Shown: one piece after another, positions 1-11,281 of the stretch
Layout: each line of letters begins with the position of its first letter
How positions within the stretch are numbered: position 1 is the first letter of the stretch
Origin: an uncultured Bacteroidota bacterium
GTDB lineage: Bacteria; Bacteroidota; Bacteroidia; Bacteroidales; P3
Direction of reading: 5' to 3'
Length of the DNA stretch: 64,000 bases
Assembly: GCA_902777005.1 (NCBI GenBank)
Contig: CACYSB010000008.1
Location: 18,876 to 82,875 of the forward strand
Program-made: the position numbers and the translations under genes
The notes under the pieces: model-generated
Database searches by the model: none
What the model was told of the DNA's origin: nothing
What the model saw: the letters and a program-made list of their open reading frames with translations, nothing else

Positions 1-2199
1 GGTATCAGCCAACGACGGCATCACAGTGAACACCGGCGTCAACGCTCCGCGCATTCGGTCGGTGGGTGCGATTTTGTAATCGGCAACAAGGTCACCGGTT
101 CCATAAACGGTATATGACAGGCGCACGTCGCACATGGGAGTGCCGGTGGGCGATGTATACTGCAGCATAGCGTCGACACAGAGGGTGTGGCTGTCGGGCT
201 GTCGGCGTGCAACGGCCAATGTATTGACGCGCCAGTCGTCATGGCCCTCGAAAGCCAGCACAGGTGCCGCAAGGGTACTGTCGGACAGCACAGCACTATC
301 CACAACAGCATCTTTGGTGTCAAGTTGGCTGCGCTTTGCACTACGGGCCGGAAGAGAGAATACCACAGACCCGACAGCAAGGTCGGCGGGTGTACTGCCG
401 AGCCACTCCAGTTTGCGATTGCGGCGACGGTTCACGTCGAAGCGTATGAAGAGTTCTTCGCCAGCCTGCAAGTCAAGCTCAGGGATACGCATGCTGACCT
501 TGTCGCTTTCACCGCCGCCCATAGCCACCGGCAAATCTCCGGCGACAACATTGGAGCGAAGGTTGGTATATATGGTATATTCAAGCGCATAGGCGCTGAA
601 TGATGTAAAATCGTTGTTGTTGTGCACAACGAACTCTGCTTCGTCGGGAGTCACCTTGGAAAGGCTCATCGAGAAAGGACTGTAGAGTTGCTTAAGTTCC
701 GCGAGCATAACGCCACCGAGTGGCCACGAGGCCACGAAGCCACCCTGCAACTGGCGCTGCGAGGATACTATACCCCACAGGTCGCCGAGGTCGGCAAAGT
801 TGGTTGTGTTTACGGCAGGCATCATCAGGAACGGCCGTTCGCCGCTCTTGGAAAGAGCCTGGCGCATAATGTTAACCGACGGCAATGCCGGTGCAACGAT
901 ATCGGTAACCTCCGAGAAGTCAGCCCCAGGGAAGAGTACCGGACGCTGTTTCTCAAGCGCCTTGAGGCGTCGGTAGGCTGCGGCCATGCAGACGCCGTTG
1001 TCGCGTGTGTCACCGAGACACCACGCTATAATGCTTGTATAGTTTTTGTATTTCCCGTAAAGGTTTTCCACACGCCGTTCAAAGAGTGGCGAATAGGACT
1101 GGTCGGTGGCCACAGCCTGGTTCTGTGAGGATGCTGGCATGAGGTTGGCATCGGCCACCACATAGAGGCCAAAGCGGTCGCACAGTTCATAGAAGAAAGC
1201 ATCCATCGGCGAGAAACGCGCAGTGCGCACCGCGTTGATGTTGTTGCGCTTCATGGCCATAACATCACGCCGCATCTGCTCTCGCGAAGCATAGCCCTCT
1301 GTATGCTCCATGCCATAGTTCACACCCTTTATGGTGATGGGCTTGCCATTAACAAGCAGCTGGCCATCCTTTATCTCAACACGGCGAAATCCCACACGTG
1401 CGCCAATGGTCTCTTCTTCATCCATCTTCTCGTTGCGCAGGCGCACAACAACGGTGTACAAAGAAGGGCTTTCCGCACTCCACGGCTCAACGTCAGGCCA
1501 TGTCCGGCTTATGTCCACCTGCTCTTCGGTACGCTTGTCAAAAATCACCCAGCGTCCCATACGGTCAAGCTGTCGTCCCTGGGGGTCCCACACCTCCACC
1601 TCAACATAATAGCGCCCCTTATGACGGCTGTTAAAGACACTGGCGTCGACAGTAAGTGTACCGGATGCCGTGAGGGCATCATAGTCTGCCGTGAGACCAA
1701 TGTCACTCACTCCGGGGTCGGTCTTAAATAATATGTACGGCTCACCGTTGAGGCCAACGGCAATGGCGGTGTCTTCAAGCAAAGCTCCTTGCGGATGCTT
1801 GATGGTTTCTATGGCAAGCATGTTAAACTTGCCGTACTTAAGGTATTTGTCGAGCAGAAACTCATTCCAATTGCGCGAGTCGTCGGCATAACCGACCACT
1901 TTGTCGTTGATATACACACGACAGGCGCGGCCACAGCGCACATTGAGAAAGACCATATAGTCTTTCCACACACGGTCCACCTCTATCTGTCGGATATAGA
2001 CAATCGAACTGTCTGTGCGTCGCTGCTTCCAGCTACCGGTGAGCTCCATATAGTATGGCGACTCACGGTAGGCCAGCTTCTCAACGGCACCATCGTCATC
2101 ATAGGCGACCACGTTGCTCCGCGGCACTGCCACAGGCTGCGCCACGGACGCCAACGGCACGATGAGGAGCACCAGCAACCACGCTACTACCCTGCGCAT
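1..2199 (-). CDS. Glycoside hydrolase family 2-like protein, catalytically degenerate (3' end outside window)
   Basis: I translated this frame from an ATG at 2199; it stays open to the window edge, so the C-terminus is missing. It begins with a signal peptide (MRRVVAWLLVLLIVPLASVAQ). The order of parts matches LacZ-type GH2 enzymes: a jelly-roll sugar-binding domain, an immunoglobulin-like domain ending in VGFRRVEIKDGQLLVNGKPI, then a TIM barrel (GVNYGMEHTEG, MKRNNINAVRTARF). Family members use two glutamates. The acid/base motif (LGNES in LacZ) reads LGDTR here, near position 1007. The nucleophile motif (CEYAH) reads MPAVN, near 815. Both glutamates are gone, so hydrolysis by the GH2 mechanism is unlikely. 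It may bind glycans, or be a decaying gene, although the frame is intact. It has no obvious link to the lysine genes upstream. Confidence 0.8.
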   Translation of the reverse strand, partial: MRRVVAWLLVLLIVPLASVAQPVAVPRSNVVAYDDDGAVEKLAYRESPYYMELTGSWKQRRTDSSIVYIRQIEVDRVWKDYMVFLNVRCGRACRVYINDKVVGYADDSRNWNEFLLDKYLKYGKFNMLAIETIKHPQGALLEDTAIAVGLNGEPYILFKTDPGVSDIGLTADYDALTASGTLTVDASVFNSRHKGRYYVEVEVWDPQGRQLDRMGRWVIFDKRTEEQVDISRTWPDVEPWSAESPSLYTVVVRLRNEKMDEEETIGARVGFRRVEIKDGQLLVNGKPITIKGVNYGMEHTEGYASREQMRRDVMAMKRNNINAVRTARFSPMDAFFYELCDRFGLYVVADANLMPASSQNQAVATDQSYSPLFERRVENLYGKYKNYTSIIAWCLGDTRDNGVCMAAAYRRLKALEKQRPVLFPGADFSEVTDIVAPALPSVNIMRQALSKSGERPFLMMPAVNTTNFADLGDLWGIVSSQRQLQGGFVASWPLGGVMLAELKQLYSPFSMSLSKVTPDEAEFVVHNNNDFTSFSAYALEYTIYTNLRSNVVAGDLPVAMGGGESDKVSMRIPELDLQAGEELFIRFDVNRRRNRKLEWLGSTPADLAVGSVVFSLPARSAKRSQLDTKDAVVDSAVLSDSTLAAPVLAFEGHDDWRVNTLAVARRQPDSHTLCVDAMLQYTSPTGTPMCDVRLSYTVYGTGDLVADYKIAPTDRMRGALTPVFTVMPSLADT

Positions 2200-2211
2200 A
2201 CCAGATATCGG

Positions 2212-2808
2212 TTAAAAATGAAGGCTCAAGCCGGCATCAATCATGTGCAGCGTGCGTACGTCGTTGAGTAGCGGCTTGTGCTTGTCGGTCATGAGCGACA
2301 CATCGGCCATATTCAGCATCTTGTAGCCAACATGCAGACCTATGGCAAAGCCACGGTCTATTGCAAAACGACCACCCAACTGAGCGCCAAAATACACGCC
2401 ACCTTTCTCAATCTTTGTCGTCGCACTCGAGGCTCCCAGCGGCAAGGTGTAGCCAAGCTGCAACACAGCAAACGGCGTCAGCCTGGAGCGCATGAAATGG
2501 CTGCGGAGTTCAGCGTAGATTGGCATCTGCGTGAACGCACCGGTGGGGTCCATCAGATAGGTGATACCGAGACCGACTCCAGCCTCTTTACGGAACTGGA
2601 AGCCTCCGGAAATACCTAGGGCATAGCCAGACACAGTGTCAGCCACAGTAACAACATTAGACGAACTGGGGGTACGGTTGATGTTCATCACATACGAGCC
2701 GTCAACGACGACATAGACACCGCGCCACTTGTACTCAATATGCCGCTGAGCAACTGCTGTGCCGCAGAGGCACAGCAGCGCTACAACAGCAAGGATTGTC
2801 TTTTTCAT
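2212..2808 (-). CDS. Outer-membrane beta-barrel protein
   Basis: A 198-residue protein with a clear signal peptide (MKKTILAVVALLCLCGTAVAQ). It is followed by alternating hydrophobic and polar strands such as VGLGITYLMDPTGAF and FAVLQLGYTLPLG, and it ends in an aromatic residue (SLHF), as outer-membrane barrels usually do. It resembles the Bacteroidota porin-like or OmpW-like small barrels; the ligand is not predictable. It lies 12 bases upstream of the GH2-like gene and 9 bases downstream of the CoA-transferase gene on the same strand, so it may be on the lysine-fermentation transcript. I infer the family from overall pattern rather than from a diagnostic motif. Confidence 0.7.
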   Translation of the reverse strand: MKKTILAVVALLCLCGTAVAQRHIEYKWRGVYVVVDGSYVMNINRTPSSSNVVTVADTVSGYALGISGGFQFRKEAGVGLGITYLMDPTGAFTQMPIYAELRSHFMRSRLTPFAVLQLGYTLPLGASSATTKIEKGGVYFGAQLGGRFAIDRGFAIGLHVGYKMLNMADVSLMTDKHKPLLNDVRTLHMIDAGLSLHF

Positions 2809-2817
2809 AATCGAATG

Positions 2818-3477
2818 TTATGCATTCATCTTCTTGAGGTCCGGGCTGACAATGAGGGTAGCCTCGGTGGCAGCCTGCACCTGCTCGACGGTGAACTCAG
2901 GGTTAATCTCCGTCAGCACAATGCCCTTGGGGGTGATTTCCATGACACCCATCTCGGTGATAATCATGTTCACCTGACCCTTGGCGGTGAGCGGCAGGGT
3001 GCACTTCTTCAAAATCTTGGGGTTGCCCTTGGCGGTGTGCTCCATGGCGAGGATAACCTTCTTGGCACCCACCAGCAGATCCATAGCGCCACCCATACCG
3101 GGGGTCTTCTTGCCGGGAATCATCCAGTTGGCCAAGTCACCTTCCTCATCCACCTGCATGGCACCGAGGACACTGACGTCCACATGGCCGCCACGGATGA
3201 TGCCGAACGAGGTTGCGCTGTCGAAGGTCGAGGCACCGGGAACGTGGGTGATATATCCGCCACCGGCGTTGATGAACCAAGGGTCTTCCTTACCCTCTTC
3301 AGGAGTGGGGCCCATACCAATCATGCCATTCTCGCTCTGCAGGATGACATGCACGCCATCGGGCAGGAAGTTGGGAATCATGGTCGGCAGACCGATACCA
3401 AGGTTGACGACATCGCCGTCGTGCAGCTCCTGGGCTGCGCGTTTGGCAATAAAGGGTTTAATCTGTTCTTTTTCCAT
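2818..3477 (-). CDS. atoA: 3-oxoacid / butyrate-acetoacetate CoA-transferase, subunit B
   Basis: A 219-residue protein, normal length for the B subunit of class I CoA-transferases. The catalytic glutamate is in the family motif SENG (Glu49), followed by GMGP and the glycine-rich INAGGGYITHVPGA segment. In lysine fermentation this enzyme moves CoA between acetoacetate, acetate and butyryl-CoA. The gene is the third in an apparent operon kamD-kamE-atoA, 23 bases after kamE, which supports a role in that pathway. The A subunit (atoD) normally sits next to it; no A-subunit gene is present anywhere in this window, so it must be encoded elsewhere or be replaced. Confidence 0.9.
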   Translation of the reverse strand: MEKEQIKPFIAKRAAQELHDGDVVNLGIGLPTMIPNFLPDGVHVILQSENGMIGMGPTPEEGKEDPWFINAGGGYITHVPGASTFDSATSFGIIRGGHVDVSVLGAMQVDEEGDLANWMIPGKKTPGMGGAMDLLVGAKKVILAMEHTAKGNPKILKKCTLPLTAKGQVNMIITEMGVMEITPKGIVLTEINPEFTVEQVQAATEATLIVSPDLKKMNA

Positions 3478-3500
3478 TGTTATAGTTTTTTAGTTTTTGT

Positions 3501-4289
3501 TTATTTCCATCCTCTTGCCACCATCTCCTGAGCGATGTACGAAGCCTCGTCGTCGGCATAGGTGTTGGGGCCGAAGCCGGCGTCGTAGCCAAGCTCCTTT
3601 GCCAGCTCGTGGCTGATACGCGGACCGCCGCAGATAAGGATAACCTTGTCGCGCAAGCCCTCAGCTTCGAGCATCTCCACCAGTTCGGTGAGGTTCTTTA
3701 TGTGCACATCCTTCTGTGTGACAGTCTGGCTCACAATCAATGCGTCGGCGTGGAGCTCTATGCCCTTGGCGATAAACTCCTCGTTGGGCACCTGGCTGCC
3801 GAGGTTGTAGGCGTCTATCATGTCGTAGCGCTCCAGACCGTAGTGGCCGGCATAGCCTTTCATGTTCATGATAGCGTCGATACCAACGGTATGGGCATCG
3901 GTACCTGTAGAGGCACCCACAATGACAATCTTGCGGCCTATATGTTCACGGATATACTCGTCGCACTCGTGCATATCCATGGTGGTGCTCTCCACCTTGG
4001 GCACATGGATGCCGGTATAGTCCACCGTGTGCGTCAGCGAGCCGTAGCAGTTCATGAAGCAGAAGCCCTCGGTAAGCTCTTTCTGGTACACCACCAGCGG
4101 GTTCTCGAAGCCCATCTTCTTGAGCAACTGCTTGGCTGCCTCTTCGGCTTCCGCTCCTGCGGGCACCGGCAGGGTGAAGCTCAGCTGCACCTTGCCGTCG
4201 TTCATCGTGTCGCCGTATGGCTTTATCTTGGTGAGGTCAAGGGTTTTGTCGTAATCCTTTGCCTCCATCGAATACAATCCTTCGCTCAT
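3501..4289 (-). CDS. kamE: Lysine 5,6-aminomutase, beta (cobalamin-binding) subunit
   Basis: With KamD, it moves an amino group of beta-lysine or D-lysine using adenosylcobalamin and PLP, a step of anaerobic lysine fermentation. The cobalamin motif DxHxxG is present as DAHTVGID with His133. The lysine expected to bind PLP is Lys144 in NMKG. This spacing and numbering match what I recall of the characterised clostridial KamE, which supports the ATG at 4289 rather than an in-frame GTG at 4331 directly after the kamD stop codon. The 262-residue length is normal. The Rossmann cobalamin domain continues to the C-terminus (ILICGGPRISHELAKELGYD). Fermentation end products are probably acetate, butyrate and ammonia. 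Confidence 0.95.
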   Translation of the reverse strand: MSEGLYSMEAKDYDKTLDLTKIKPYGDTMNDGKVQLSFTLPVPAGAEAEEAAKQLLKKMGFENPLVVYQKELTEGFCFMNCYGSLTHTVDYTGIHVPKVESTTMDMHECDEYIREHIGRKIVIVGASTGTDAHTVGIDAIMNMKGYAGHYGLERYDMIDAYNLGSQVPNEEFIAKGIELHADALIVSQTVTQKDVHIKNLTELVEMLEAEGLRDKVILICGGPRISHELAKELGYDAGFGPNTYADDEASYIAQEMVARGWK

Positions 4290-4331
4290 ATTATTTCTTT
4301 TTTGTGAAATAGTTGCCGGCAAAGCCGACAC

Positions 4332-5888
4332 TTACTTCTTTCCTTTCATAAGTTCAACAAACGGGTTAAAGTAGTGTTCGCCCTTCAGCGTCACACCGTC
4401 GAGGCCCTTGCCACCGGTCTTCGGGCGCTTCACGTTGGCGAAGATACCCTTCTCCAGCGCGGTGAAGAGGCCTTCGCTCTCCATGGTCTCCAGCAACTTG
4501 GTGGCATTGTGCAGCACCTCCTGCGCACGGCTCTTGATGATGCCGCCTTCCTTGAACTCCACCTCATCGCCGATATCCTTCATGTTGTTGAAGATATACT
4601 TGGCGTTCTCGATACTCAGATAGCGGTCGCTCATGAAGGGCGTGTGGATAGCCTCGGTGGGCATACCCAGCAACTGCAGACCCTGGTGCGTCCACTGGCC
4701 GATGACATTGAACAGAGCGTCCTGTATGTGGCCGCGGAAGATGTTGCCGGTCATAAATTTCGTCGGGGGCATGTACTTCAGCGGAGCCTTGGGGAATATC
4801 TCGCGTATCATCTGCGCCTGTGCCAGCTCGTAGAGGAAGCCGTTCTCCAGCATGGGGTCCATCTCGAAGGCGTGGCCAAGGCCCATCTGCTCCTCCGGCA
4901 GGCCGGCCATCAGAGCCAGCTGCTCGTTGATGAGGTCCGAAGCGAGCACCGTGTGCGCCTCCTCGTAGGCGTCGGCGGTGGTCAGGTAGTTGTCCTCGCC
5001 GGTGTTGATGATAACGCCTGCGAAGCCGTTGATGATACGGCTCATGTATTGGTCAATCAGCGTGCGCTGCATATTGATGTCGCGGAACAGGATGCCGTAC
5101 AGGGCATCGTTCAGCATAACGTCGAGGCCCTCGAGGGCGCCCATGGCGGCAATCTCAGGCATGCAGAGGCCCGAGCAGTAGTTGCAGAGGCGTATGTAAC
5201 GGCCAACCTCCTCGCCCACTTCGTCCAGGGCCTTGCGCATGATGCGGAAGTTCTCCTGGGTGGCGAAGGTGCCGCCGAAACCCTCGGTAGTGGCGCCGTA
5301 GGGCACATAGTCGAGCAGCGACTGTCCGGTGGTGCGGATAACGGCGATGATGTCGGCACCCTGGCGGGCACCGGCCTGTGCCTGGACGACGTCCTCGTAG
5401 ATGTTACCCGTTGCGACGATAATGTAAAGGTAGGGCTTGCTGCCCTCGCCTATCGTCTCGATGTACTTCTCGCGGCGCAGACGGTTGCCACGCACTTTCT
5501 CAATGGTTGCGTTGATTACAGGCTCCAGGGCCTTGTCGATCTCAGCCTTGGTGTGGACGGGCAGCTTGGTGATGTCGAGCGTGCCGGCAGCGATGGCCTC
5601 GGCAATCTGCTGCGGGCTCTTGCCGGTCTCCACCATGGCGTTGCCGACATAGAACATCACGCCCTCACCGAGGACGCCTTTGCTCTTCAGCTCTTCGACC
5701 ACCACATTGGGCATTGGCACATCGTTGGCGTCGATGCCGTCGATGCCGAGGAAGCGGCACAGCGTGCGCTCCACAGCCACTGTGGTGTAGTCTTCAACGA
5801 AATCCTGCACCTGTCCGGCAATCCTGCGGGCCACGTCGCGTGCATGCTCAACCTCCACAAAATCAAGTCCTACTTTACTCTTTTGCAT
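4332..5888 (-). CDS. kamD: Lysine 5,6-aminomutase, alpha subunit
   Basis: A 518-residue protein that reads throughout like KamD, the TIM-barrel subunit that holds substrate and PLP. Diagnostic stretches are MQKSKVGLDFVEVEHARDVA at the start, VQAQAGARQGADIIAVIRTT and YCSGLCMPEIAAMGALEGLD. It is the first gene of the operon, and a good Bacteroidota promoter lies 49 bases upstream. KamE follows after a 42-base gap. The other lysine-fermentation gene in the window, kce, is 11 kb away in a separate transcript; kamA, kdd and kal are not in the window. Confidence 0.95.
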   Translation of the reverse strand: MQKSKVGLDFVEVEHARDVARRIAGQVQDFVEDYTTVAVERTLCRFLGIDGIDANDVPMPNVVVEELKSKGVLGEGVMFYVGNAMVETGKSPQQIAEAIAAGTLDITKLPVHTKAEIDKALEPVINATIEKVRGNRLRREKYIETIGEGSKPYLYIIVATGNIYEDVVQAQAGARQGADIIAVIRTTGQSLLDYVPYGATTEGFGGTFATQENFRIMRKALDEVGEEVGRYIRLCNYCSGLCMPEIAAMGALEGLDVMLNDALYGILFRDINMQRTLIDQYMSRIINGFAGVIINTGEDNYLTTADAYEEAHTVLASDLINEQLALMAGLPEEQMGLGHAFEMDPMLENGFLYELAQAQMIREIFPKAPLKYMPPTKFMTGNIFRGHIQDALFNVIGQWTHQGLQLLGMPTEAIHTPFMSDRYLSIENAKYIFNNMKDIGDEVEFKEGGIIKSRAQEVLHNATKLLETMESEGLFTALEKGIFANVKRPKTGGKGLDGVTLKGEHYFNPFVELMKGKK

Positions 5889-5936
5889 TGTCTTTTATAT
5901 TGTTTTATTAAATATTTTAGTATCTAAATCAAAATG

Positions 5937-5967
5937 CAAAGATACGAAAGTTTGCCGACATGGCAAA
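5937..5967 (-). promoter_or_regulatory. Promoter of kamDE-atoA
   Basis: On the minus strand, TTTG (5964-5967) and TATCTTTG (5937-5944) are separated by 19 bases, matching the Bacteroidota primary sigma factor consensus. Confidence 0.7.
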
Positions 5968-6011
5968 ATATTTTTTCAAAAAAACGACTTTTCCCCGCCT
6001 CCGCTCCGATG

Positions 6012-6124
6012 CCTCTCCGACTGTTCTACGGTTGTTCACCGGTTGTTTAACGGTTGTTCTACGCTTTCAAACCGTAAAACAATGGTAGAACAATAGTCAA
6101 ACAGACGAAGCAAAGACGGAGAGG
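6012..6124. repeat. Palindromic 11-base-phased repeat, copy A
   Basis: The outer arms CCTCTCCG (6012-6019) and CGGAGAGG (6117-6124) are complementary. The left arm contains four tandem 11-mers of the type TGTTCTACGGT; the right arm carries degenerate complements (TAGAACAAT, GTCAAACAG). It fills much of the 387-base gap between the divergent kamD and secA genes; the rest of the gap holds their promoters. Related copies lie near 17.8, 28.2, 46.2 and 59.8 kb. Confidence 0.75.
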
Positions 6125-6191
6125 TGGCGCTTTGGCATGCTTTTTGATGTAAAAAAATGCACCACAGTGGACGGATATAAAGAAATTTATG

Positions 6192-6199
6192 TATCTTTG
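6192..6199 (+). promoter_or_regulatory. Probable secA -7 element
   Basis: TATCTTTG, 77 bases upstream of the secA start. No good TTTG box is found at the usual distance, so the call rests on the -7 box only. Confidence 0.5.
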
Positions 6200-6275
6200 C
6201 AAATTGCACCTGTGGTGCCCAAAGCACCACAATTGATTGAATTGTATAATATTATAGAGAAGTACAAGTAATAAA

Positions 6276-9590
<3,315 letters not shown>

Positions 9591-9614
9591 TCTACAAAGC
9601 AGCCAGTGTTTTAC

Positions 9615-9654
9615 CAGACTGGAAAAATATTTATTTTGCCAGTCTGTTTTTTTT
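9615..9654 (+). terminator. Rho-independent terminator of secA
   Basis: Stem CAGACTGG (9615-9622) and CCAGTCTG (9639-9646), followed by eight T residues. Confidence 0.85.
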
Positions 9655-9665
9655 ATGTACTTTTG
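9635..9665 (+). promoter_or_regulatory. Consensus promoter for the structured RNA
   Basis: TTTG (9635-9638), 19 bases, TACTTTTG (9658-9665). The predicted start of transcription is near 9672. It overlaps the secA terminator. Confidence 0.7.
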
Positions 9666-9671
9666 CACTTG

Positions 9672-9890
9672 ATTCCGGAGAAGGAATCATGAAGCGTTAT
9701 GCTCGATCTGCTGATGAGAACCTAGGAAACTTTCAACAGCAATAAACAGGGTCGGTATAATGGTTCGCGCGTATGGCGTGGACTGTCAATCCATCTTTGT
9801 TTATTATGGTTTTCCTAGGACCTTCATCAGCGAGAGGAACATACAGTGCCACGCTTTTGTTATTGATTGCCTGTTGCGGTACGGACAGGA
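9672..9890 (+). ncRNA. Probable structured RNA, 6S RNA-like rod
   Basis: The 322 bases between secA and the next gene have their own consensus promoter. They can fold into one long, interrupted hairpin. Complementary blocks, 5' side then 3' side, are: AAGCGT (9692) with ACGCTT (9851), TATG with CATA, GCTGATGA (9710) with TCATCAGC (9824-9831), CCTAGGAAA (9721) with TTTCCTAGG, and AATAAACA (9741) with TGTTTATT. The resulting rod, with bulges and a larger internal loop, is about 180 bases, the size and shape expected of 6S RNA, which binds RNA polymerase. A further small stem starts near the predicted 5' end (GATTCC/GGAATC). The 3' end is uncertain; it could instead be a leader of the downstream lipoprotein gene. 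The 6S identity is inference. Confidence 0.5.
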
Positions 9891-9912
9891 GAATAAAAAA
9901 CAAACAAACAAA

Positions 9913-10683
9913 ATGTTCAAAAGCATCAAAACAATGACATTGCTGCTTGCAGCGACAACCCTGCTTGCTGTTTCTTGTGGCAAGGACAACACCGAACCGG
10001 AAGCTAATGGCGGTGGCTCTGCCGGGGGCACAGCCACACCAGCCATCACTGAATCCAGTATTATTGGAACATGGGGTTACAAAAGTACCCATGCGTTGAC
10101 TGGCAATGAGTTGGTGATTAAGGGCGACCATACGGTTACATTCGATGGGAAGACCTACAACTGGACTCTCACAGACAATCAGTTTGTCGCCAATGCAGGA
10201 AACTATTTCAAGATTGAGTTTACTATTAACGCCATCAACGAGAAGAGCATGGATATAAGCGGAGGAGCCAAGCGCTATAACGGCAGCAGTCAAGAATGGT
10301 ACACAGAAAAGAATATGACGGGAACAGTTGTCAAAACAGTGACGGAGGTTCTCTCAGGTTTGCCGGATGACCTTGTTGTAGGAGACTGGGTGTTTTCCGG
10401 CACTCTTGGAAGCGGATGGCCGTTGCAAGTGTCAGACGACCATACCTGCGTTTGGAATTACAACTATACCAGCAATTGGAATACCGTGGGACCGGTCTTT
10501 AAGGCTCGTGGTACAGGCAACTTTCCGCGTTTTAAGATGCAGTTCACTGTAGATAGTGTAACCACATCGGCGACAAAGGCTATAATGTATGTCACCGGAG
10601 AATACAGAGATAGCGTATACCGCATATCTGGTTGGGAGGAAACAGGTAATGAACTTGTCGGTATGTTTACCAAGAGTTTCTAA
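9913..10683 (+). CDS. Lipoprotein with two similar lipocalin-like segments
   Basis: A 256-residue protein starting at the ATG that gives a lipoprotein signal peptide with lipobox LAVSC (cysteine near residue 22). A low-complexity Gly/Ala spacer follows. The mature part shows two related segments, each opening with (I/V)(I/V)G(T/D)W: IIGTWGYKSTHALTGNELVI and VVGDWVFSGTLGSGWPLQVS. This suggests an internal duplication of a lipocalin-like or DUF-type domain. Base composition is visibly lower in GC than in secA. I do not recognise a specific function. It ends before a perfect palindromic terminator. Confidence 0.8.
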   Translation: MFKSIKTMTLLLAATTLLAVSCGKDNTEPEANGGGSAGGTATPAITESSIIGTWGYKSTHALTGNELVIKGDHTVTFDGKTYNWTLTDNQFVANAGNYFKIEFTINAINEKSMDISGGAKRYNGSSQEWYTEKNMTGTVVKTVTEVLSGLPDDLVVGDWVFSGTLGSGWPLQVSDDHTCVWNYNYTSNWNTVGPVFKARGTGNFPRFKMQFTVDSVTTSATKAIMYVTGEYRDSVYRISGWEETGNELVGMFTKSF

Positions 10684-10694
10684 CACACAAATAA

Positions 10695-10729
10695 GCAGAG
10701 GGCCACACATGACATGTGTGGCCCTCTGC
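10695..10729. terminator. Bidirectional hairpin terminator
   Basis: A perfect 17-base inverted repeat (GCAGAGGGCCACACATG and its complement) around a single base, placed between two convergent genes. T-tracts are weak on both sides. Confidence 0.7.
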
Positions 10730-10746
10730 TATTAGTGAGTATTGGA

Positions 10747-11214
10747 TTACTCGCCGATATATTTACCATCAACCTCCCAGCTGATGACCTTGACGTCTGT
10801 CTCTTTTTTCCAGAAGAGGAAGCCGCTCTTCTTGGCGATACGGGCCTGGTAGGTCATCTTGTTGCGCACCTTGCGAACCCAGAGGTCGGTGATGTCATAG
10901 CCGGCAAAGAGATTGTTCACACTGTCACGCACGGCTACAGGGCAGTACCTGGTGTCGATAAAGTAGTGAGTCTCGCTACCCTTGCTGCTGAAAACCATGG
11001 CCTGACGGCTCTTCTCGGCATCCAGATAGATGACCTTGAAGGAATTCTCGTCCATCTGGTACCATTCCACGTTGGTGGGGTCCTTCACCTGACGCTGGAA
11101 GTCTTTAACATAGTTTACCTTGACCTCTTTCTCGGGCACAGACTTGTAATCCTGCGCAAAAACTACTCCGTTGAGGAGCATGATTGCTGCCGCAAAAGCA
11201 AGTATCTTTTTCAT
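10747..11214 (-). CDS. PepSY-like periplasmic protein
   Basis: A 155-residue protein with a signal peptide (MKKILAFAAAIMLLNGVVFAQ). The mature part (VPEKEVKVNYVKDFQRQVKD, VEWYQMDENSFKVIYLD, SKGSETHYFIDTRYCPVAV) looks like the Bacteroidota PepSY-like (putative beta-lactamase-inhibitor-like) fold, one copy. Its function is unknown. I chose the second in-frame ATG (11214) because it starts the signal peptide. A TATATTTG box on the minus strand lies at 11259-11266. Confidence 0.7.
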   Translation of the reverse strand: MKKILAFAAAIMLLNGVVFAQDYKSVPEKEVKVNYVKDFQRQVKDPTNVEWYQMDENSFKVIYLDAEKSRQAMVFSSKGSETHYFIDTRYCPVAVRDSVNNLFAGYDITDLWVRKVRNKMTYQARIAKKSGFLFWKKETDVKVISWEVDGKYIGE

Positions 11215-11258
11215 AATGTGCATATTGTTGTGTTAATACAATTGTTTTATACAGAATG

Positions 11259-11266
11259 CAAATATA
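11259..11266 (-). promoter_or_regulatory. -7 element of the PepSY-like gene
   Basis: TATATTTG on the minus strand, 44 bases upstream of the start codon; no clear TTTG partner. Confidence 0.45.
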
Positions 11267-11281
11267 CGAATTTTATTTGTA

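Noticed and set aside
9710..9731. Hammerhead-ribozyme-like words CTGATGAG and GAAAC
   Set aside because: No valid stem II lies between the two words and no cleavage-site strand could be placed. The same bases pair in the long rod.
9806..9940. A small frame with a lipobox-like LLLLIACC within the structured RNA region
   Set aside because: The frame overlaps the RNA hairpin arm and the start of the real lipoprotein gene and has no start-site context; the RNA structure explains the sequence better.
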